Assembly: GCA_033030425.1 (NCBI GenBank)
Contig: JAUFSD010000011.1
Coordinates: 1,426,001-1,490,000 of the forward strand
Direction of reading: 5' to 3'
Length of the DNA stretch: 64,000 nucleotides
From: Verpa conica
Taxonomy: Eukaryota > Ascomycota > Pezizomycetes > Pezizales > Morchellaceae
Shown here: in pieces, positions 59,023-64,000 of the stretch
Layout: each line of letters starts with the position of its first letter
Position numbering within the stretch: the first letter of the stretch is position 1
Made by a program: the position numbers and the translations under genes
The notes under the pieces: generated by a model
The model's database searches: none
What the model was told of the DNA's origin: nothing
Seen by the model: the letters and a program-made list of their open reading frames with translations, nothing else

Positions 59023-60979
59023 TCACAACCCATACCTGAAAACCCAACGTTCATCTCCCCTTCTCCCATTACCGCCCCTCCTCTCCCGTTCCTCCTCCTC
59101 GGCGGTCCACTCCTTCATACACCGTTCCCTCCGCGCATTCTCGCGGATAAGCGCTCTCCGGAACCCTATGTACCCTAGGAATGCAACCGCGACGAGAACG
59201 AGAGTAAACACGAAGGAGGTATGGTAGTCCGGGCCGTACTTTGGTGCATATAAGACAGAGGAGACAACACCGGCGAGATTACCCCAGCCGTTAATACCGA
59301 GGATGACCGCGCGTTTACCAGGCTCTGTGATTGGTTAGTAATAGTTTAAATTGGAATAAAGGAAGGACAAACCTTCGATATTACCACTAATCCAGGCCAC
59401 TGTTAGAGGGCTTGCGATATAACTTCCCGCTAGAAGCACACATAGCCCTAGGTATCTTCCTGCGTAGGCATTCTGTGGTAGTAGGCAGACGATCACTAAG
59501 CCGACAAGGTTGACGAAAATGCCGATGAGGATAAATTTGATCCTGAAAGGATATCATTAGTATTGACAATGTAAGGGATAGAGAGAGGAAGAACCTTTGG
59601 CGCTCGCGGTCACTGTAGTATGTTATTCCCCAGAGTGTCAGCGCACCAAGTAGAAACGGCGGGACAGTCAGCAAATTTGCATGTAGTGCGGAATAGCCCA
59701 TTCCCTAAATCGATGTTAATTATGAATTCAATGGACTGGATTGAGAAGATGGGTGTTGCTAGCTTTATAAGCAGCCCCATGGCGCATCAAGAGAACATAC
59801 CTGAACTACCAGAGGCAAAAACACCGAGAACGCAACCCCCGGCACCGCCGAACAAATATTCACTACCAATAACCACCAAATCTTCCAGTCTCCAAACGCC
59901 TCCATGACATCTCTCTTCGTTAATGCCGCCTCCCCACCAACAGATTTTCCACCAATATCTACTTTATCAACCTCGACCTCATCGTCACCTAGCAGCTCTT
60001 CCCCTTCCTCTTCACTGTTTCGTCGTTTTCGTCTCACAGCAGATCCGGATTCAAAACTGGTATCCTCTGACTCGCCCTGGCTACAACGGTCCAACAGAAT
60101 ACGTTTCTCGGCCCATTCACGCTCCGCACCAGCTTCGAGCCACCAGGCACTTCCAGGGCCTTTGGGCAACCATACGAAGGTGGTTAAGGCAACGACCAAT
60201 GTGAGGGCTGCTTCTAGGAGGAAGAGAATCTGGTAGCTGTACCAGCCGGTATGCTCGTCCCCCCCTTTTGATGCTCCGGGGCTAGATCCGGAATCTACAT
60301 CAATATTAGCTATCGGTGATGGAGGTCAAGGGAAGTGGGGAAAGACCGGTCGGGAAATTCCTAAAGACAAGGTATGATATAAGTCCTCCAAATGCCCCGG
60401 CAACGGCATATTGCCCGTAAAACATCCCGAGACGCTGAGCAAACTCATAGCGAGTGTAAAATAGCGACAGGTAAAATACCGTTGTTGGGTAGAATCCAGC
60501 TAGTACATGTTTAGCCCTTGATACCTCTGAGGAAATATAAAAGCAGTAGTATACCTTCCAATGTGCCGATGCAGATCCTCAAGAATATTAACTGTCCCCT
60601 TGTTTTTACAAATGCGGTCAACCCAGTTAATATTCCCCATCCAACCTATCACAAAATTAGTCCCACGTCACCTCCAGACCATCCAGTATAGATCTCGTTT
60701 ACACACCATAACACCCCCAACCCATCTAGACACTCCAACCCGCTTCCCAAGAGCCGCACCAACCGGCTGTAGCACCACAAACGCAACGAAGAAAGCCGAA
60801 ACAGCATCATTCAGATCACCCTCGGCCAACCCAGCATGCCTCGTGAACCCCGCCGTCTCCGCATTCCCGACATTCGAGCGATCAAGCGAGTTGAGCAGAA
60901 ACAGTAACGACAGAAAGGGTAGCAGATAAATATCGGTACGCCGACAGATGCGACGCGTTGATTCCTGGTCAGACTTCAT
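59023..60979 (-). CDS. MFS transporter, anion:cation symporter (Dal5-like) family
   Basis: Seven exons (60979-60707, 60645-60555, 60499-60347, 60294-59801, 59704-59595, 59542-59373, 59324-59023) give 530 aa with about 12 membrane segments; all introns are GT-AG. Family marks are RRTDIYLLPFLSLLFLLNSLDRSNVGNA at the first helix, AGFYPTTVFYLSLFYTRYEFAQRLGMFYG, and NVAGxxKRAV-like EPGKRAVILGINGWGNLAGVVSS. Such proteins carry organic anions, for example nicotinate, allantoate or pantothenate, across the plasma membrane; the substrate here is unknown. The central cytoplasmic loop is unusually long and acidic (SEEEGEELLGDDEVEVDKV). The start is uncertain: ATG 60979 is in frame and close to the first helix, but the frame stays open upstream and a short 5' exon starting near 61150 is possible. 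Confidence 0.85.
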
Positions 60980-61942
60980 GCAAGGGCCGTCCTCCAGCAA
61001 GGGGGTGCTAGGTCCCGGGGATGGCTATATGAAGGTTAGAAGAGTTCCTTTAGGGTAAAGAGAAAATATGAGATTGGTATACTTGTGGAGAAGCCAGCTT
61101 GGTGTGTGTTGGGGGGTTTTGTGGGGGAAGAGGTAGATTGGATCGTGCGGGGTGAGCATGAAAGGAGGAATCTCAATGACAGCTGCGAGAGGTTCTCGCG
61201 TCAAGGGTCTTGCGGCTCTCGCGGGCGTTGCCGCCCCTGCACTTTAAATAGAACTTGGCGCCAAGAGTCCCTGCCCAACATCTTCGTACAATAACATTGT
61301 CGATGGATAAACTTCGAACTCATAAAACCAATGAAATGACGATGAAATCTAGATACCTTGAGTTATAAAGTGTATTAGCACAACTTGTTTGTCTCTTGGA
61401 CTGTGTTCCTAGTAATATAGTGACGCCTCGTGAGCACTTCTGGCGGGGTTTATGCCTTCCGACCACAGCCGGGAGTGGAGCAAGAGACTTACCAAAGCTG
61501 AGCAGATAGCCTCCTAGATTAGCTTGATGAAATTCATTCGTACATAATATACGAGAGAGCGGCGTCCCGTATAAAGTTTCGGTAGTGTTGGGGTGGCAGG
61601 TGTTTTAAATACTATGTTCCCCAGATTATCTGAAGAATATCAAAGAAGAGAAGAGGTTATTCACGACGAACATTTGATGCATGTAGTGTTTTGAATCGCT
61701 CTTGACGTCACTACATGTATTGTGCCACTGGGTTAGGGTTCGATCCTCAGTCACATCAGAGATCGGAACCAACGATCGACTATTACACTGAGACATCAGG
61801 CTCTCTGCATATGGAAGTTGATAACGCTAGATACACTTATAATGAAATATATATTCTTGAAATAGATCTGTATAGATAGGGTTTACTCTATTATGGTGGG
61901 CTACATCATGCAAGATCACTCGATATTTTCTTACTGAGGGGG

Positions 61943-62099
61943 CTGTAGAAGGTTCCTAATATGGATAGCCGATGTAGGTCATCAATATTAGTCGCGTACC
62001 TCTCCACCCGCTATGTTTGAGGATCCAGGAAAAGCATCATATGAAGGATTAGAGATTTCCTTGAAACGCATATCGATACACGTCTACCTCTTCTAGACA
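61943..62099 (+). repeat. dispersed repeat family 1, copy B
   Basis: Partner of 26890-27058; the strongest shared block is GTTTGAGGATCCAGG followed by AAAAG-CAT-CATATGA. Confidence 0.65.
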
Positions 62100-62715
62100 C
62101 CCGGGTGAACACCTTTAATTCAAGGATACTCCTAAATACCCTGCTCGACAGGAATTTCGCAAGTCGTTTCATGGTTTAATACCAGAGCTGAAAAGGCAAG
62201 ATGATAGATAGCCCGATAGATAGGGCGGCTTCTAGCTCTCTGCTGCGCGAAGCACATTTACAGTAGTAGAGTATACAGTAGAAACTGTGATATATCCTGC
62301 GTAACCATCCAGTTTGGCTTGTCGGCCGTTTCTTCTAGTCCATTGGGGGAACACCGCTTATCTAGGAACGTTCCTGAATGGATCAGTCTGCCAGGGAATG
62401 ATTTATTATACCGGAAGAACCACCACTGTCTATAGCTTTAGTATTGGTGGAGCAATGGTTGACTGTCTGGAGATGTCACTTCTATCTCAGATTTGCTTAA
62501 CTAGATATTATATATCTCGCACTCATATATCATATTTATTATTGAGGGGCTATTGCATATGTAGACCCAACAGTGAGGGGAGTCTTAGGTAGCAGCAAAG
62601 CACTTTTAAAGTAGAATACATGGTGGAATAAGGTCATATAAATAATCATGTAGAGTGTCCAGCTGGCAGGGTTGCAATATGAAAACATAGACATATTCTT
62701 GTTGAATAGACTGGC

Positions 62716-62870
62716 AGTGTTCCTGAATGGACTGAGGCGTTCCTGAGTGGACTGGTCCTTACACAATATATGGTTCCGCTCCCTGGAGGACCGGTTCATT
62801 CATGAACGCTCTCTGGTAGACCGATCTATCCAGAGAACGCTCCTGGATAAGCAGCGTTCCTTAATGGACT
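62716..62870 (+). repeat. degenerate short repeat array
   Basis: A core close to CGTTCCTGAATGGACT recurs about six times with spacing of roughly 14 to 40 nt (near 62717, 62737, 62777, 62806, 62837 and 62854). A single similar copy lies near 62367. No coding content is apparent. Confidence 0.6.
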
Positions 62871-64000
62871 AGAACACTATTCAAGGCTGATGCTTAAACA
62901 GGTTCATAGTGTCTATCTATGGGTAGTTGAGAGTCTCCATATGTAAAACCCTCATGATCAGATTCATCTTGGTATGTCTGGCCCTGGGGTATGACGATCT
63001 CTGGAGACTAGAGGTAATGTTCTGGCTGCCAAGAGATCTGATGGTACTGTTGAAACAAACATGTGTTTGATTGGGCTGAGATTTTTTGTGAAGTTCTAGC
63101 CATATGCTAAATGATGAGACAGTTGAAGCGGTCTCAGTCTGAATCCGCTGATTTGTACCATTGAAAATGCTGGGTTGATATAGTCGTACCCCAGCAGCCC
63201 CCCACTAATCTGACGTTTTGTTTACCGACCGACAGCAGAGAATCGAAGTTCAGCTATTCCTACTTTTATCCATCTCAATGAATGGTATTGTTTGTGCGGT
63301 TATGTAATGTTATTTTGAATAGGGGACGAAACGCTCCAACATTACCTACCAGAGCCCATTAAAATCTGTGGTTTTGTGGAAGGTCCAGCATTATTGGATC
63401 AGGAAATTTGCCATCATTCTCGCTGTAGGTCTCTGGTAAAGGCTCTGGTCATAATCCTTCAAGTGGCTGTGCTTAGAGTGGGGCAATTCGTCCGTTCTAG
63501 ACAAAGGACTAGGAGGGCGTAGTCAGGCCTGTCATCCGTCGCGAGGATAAATCCAGGATAGGTAAGGGTACTGGGGATAAGGACCACGAGCAACAGTCTA
63601 CCCTGCAGGGCCCCGCTAATGATAAGACATGTGAGAGGGAGTATAGGTGACTATCTGGAGGTAGATAACAACAGTACCACAGAATGTTCGTTCCTTGATC
63701 AAAGTTCCTAGTAACCTAGAGGGTGATACTGTAGAAAACAGATCTCTAGGTACCTGTGCTGCGGATGGATATATTTCCTCACCTGGTAGTGCCTCTAGGG
63801 TAGAGAAATAGAGCACCATTAGCTGCGTTTATCTGTAAAGCCCTGTGGGGCGTGCAGTTATCCACGGTCCGACGCAGTTGATGCCCTGGCGGAACACAGG
63901 GCATAGTGTGTCTGGTCTTGACAGGACCGCTAGGCTATACGGAGCACTCAGAAAGTTGCAAGCGCTAGTATGATGTCTATCCCAGGAGTATTGACAATTA

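Larger units (their letters stand above)
60980..64000. other. window end, repeats and no supported gene
   Basis: Contains a GGGTTAGGGTT motif (61730-61740), dispersed repeat 1 copy B (61943-62099) and a degenerate short repeat array (62716-62870). The frames at 62314-62592, 62539-62799 and 63616-63819 have no family signal. Minus-strand stretches near 63370-63560 read like broken coding sequence but I cannot place them. Confidence 0.4.

Noticed and set aside
61085..61294. Plus-strand 69-codon frame upstream of the MFS gene
   Set aside because: It lies in the likely promoter or first exon of the MFS gene and shows no protein pattern.
1..64000. CRISPR arrays, bacterial operons, riboswitches
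   Set aside because: The window is eukaryotic; no regularly spaced repeat array or bacterial signal is present.

Overview
This window is nuclear DNA of a filamentous ascomycete (Pezizomycotina). The evidence is many short spliceosomal introns (about 45 to 75 nt, mostly GT-AG) and typical families of such fungi: CFEM, cerato-platanin, WSC, GH17, pectate lyase PL1, cytochrome P450, an MFS anion:cation symporter, a nitrilase and an F-box protein. Gene density is low, with long AT-rich spacers and transposon relics. That fits a repeat-rich genome such as those in Pezizomycetes, but I cannot name the species.

Layout. 0.3-1.4 kb: a decayed protein kinase (-). 3.4-5.1 kb: a Pro/Thr-rich protein with one intron (-). 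5.8-7.5 kb: two small coiled-coil genes (+), the first broken by an in-frame TAG. 8.3-9.0 kb: a three-exon CFEM protein (+) with a GPI-type tail. 9.2-11.8 kb: a simple-sequence island. 13.2-17.2 kb: a 5'-truncated LINE with poly-A tail and target-site duplication, split by a 1,252-bp solo LTR. 17.4 kb: an orphan 276-aa gene. 19.5 kb: cerato-platanin (-). 23.5-25.4 kb: a seven-exon P450 (+). 28.5-30.1 kb: an unknown protein with a duplicated module (+). 30.6-31.8 kb: pectate lyase (-). 35.95 kb: tRNA-Val(CAC). 36.7-37.8 kb: nitrilase (+). 38.7-40.4 kb: an F-box gene split by a 512-bp hAT-like MITE. 45.3-51.7 kb: a six-exon gene for a 2,041-aa secreted protein with a quinoprotein-like beta-propeller, beta-sandwich modules and nine WSC domains (+). 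52.9 kb: a low-complexity protein (+). 54.6-55.5 kb: GH17 (-). 57.8-58.3 kb: an unidentified two-exon relic (-). 59.0-61.0 kb: an MFS transporter with seven exons (-). The last 3 kb hold degenerate repeats and no gene I can support.

Several products act at or outside the cell wall: CFEM, cerato-platanin, pectate lyase, the multi-WSC protein and GH17. They are scattered on both strands, so this is not a biosynthetic cluster, though it is a wall and secretome-rich segment. The P450, nitrilase and MFS transporter look like stand-alone metabolic genes. Exon structures were worked out by hand from reading frame, GT/GC-AG signals and family fit. For every multi-exon gene called intact, the exon lengths sum to a multiple of three.

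Best candidates for something new are the giant propeller/nine-WSC protein with its alternating WSC pairs and a GC-AG intron, the cleanly datable LINE-then-LTR and MITE-in-F-box insertions, and about ten interstitial telomere-type motifs (CCCTAACCC) spread over the window.
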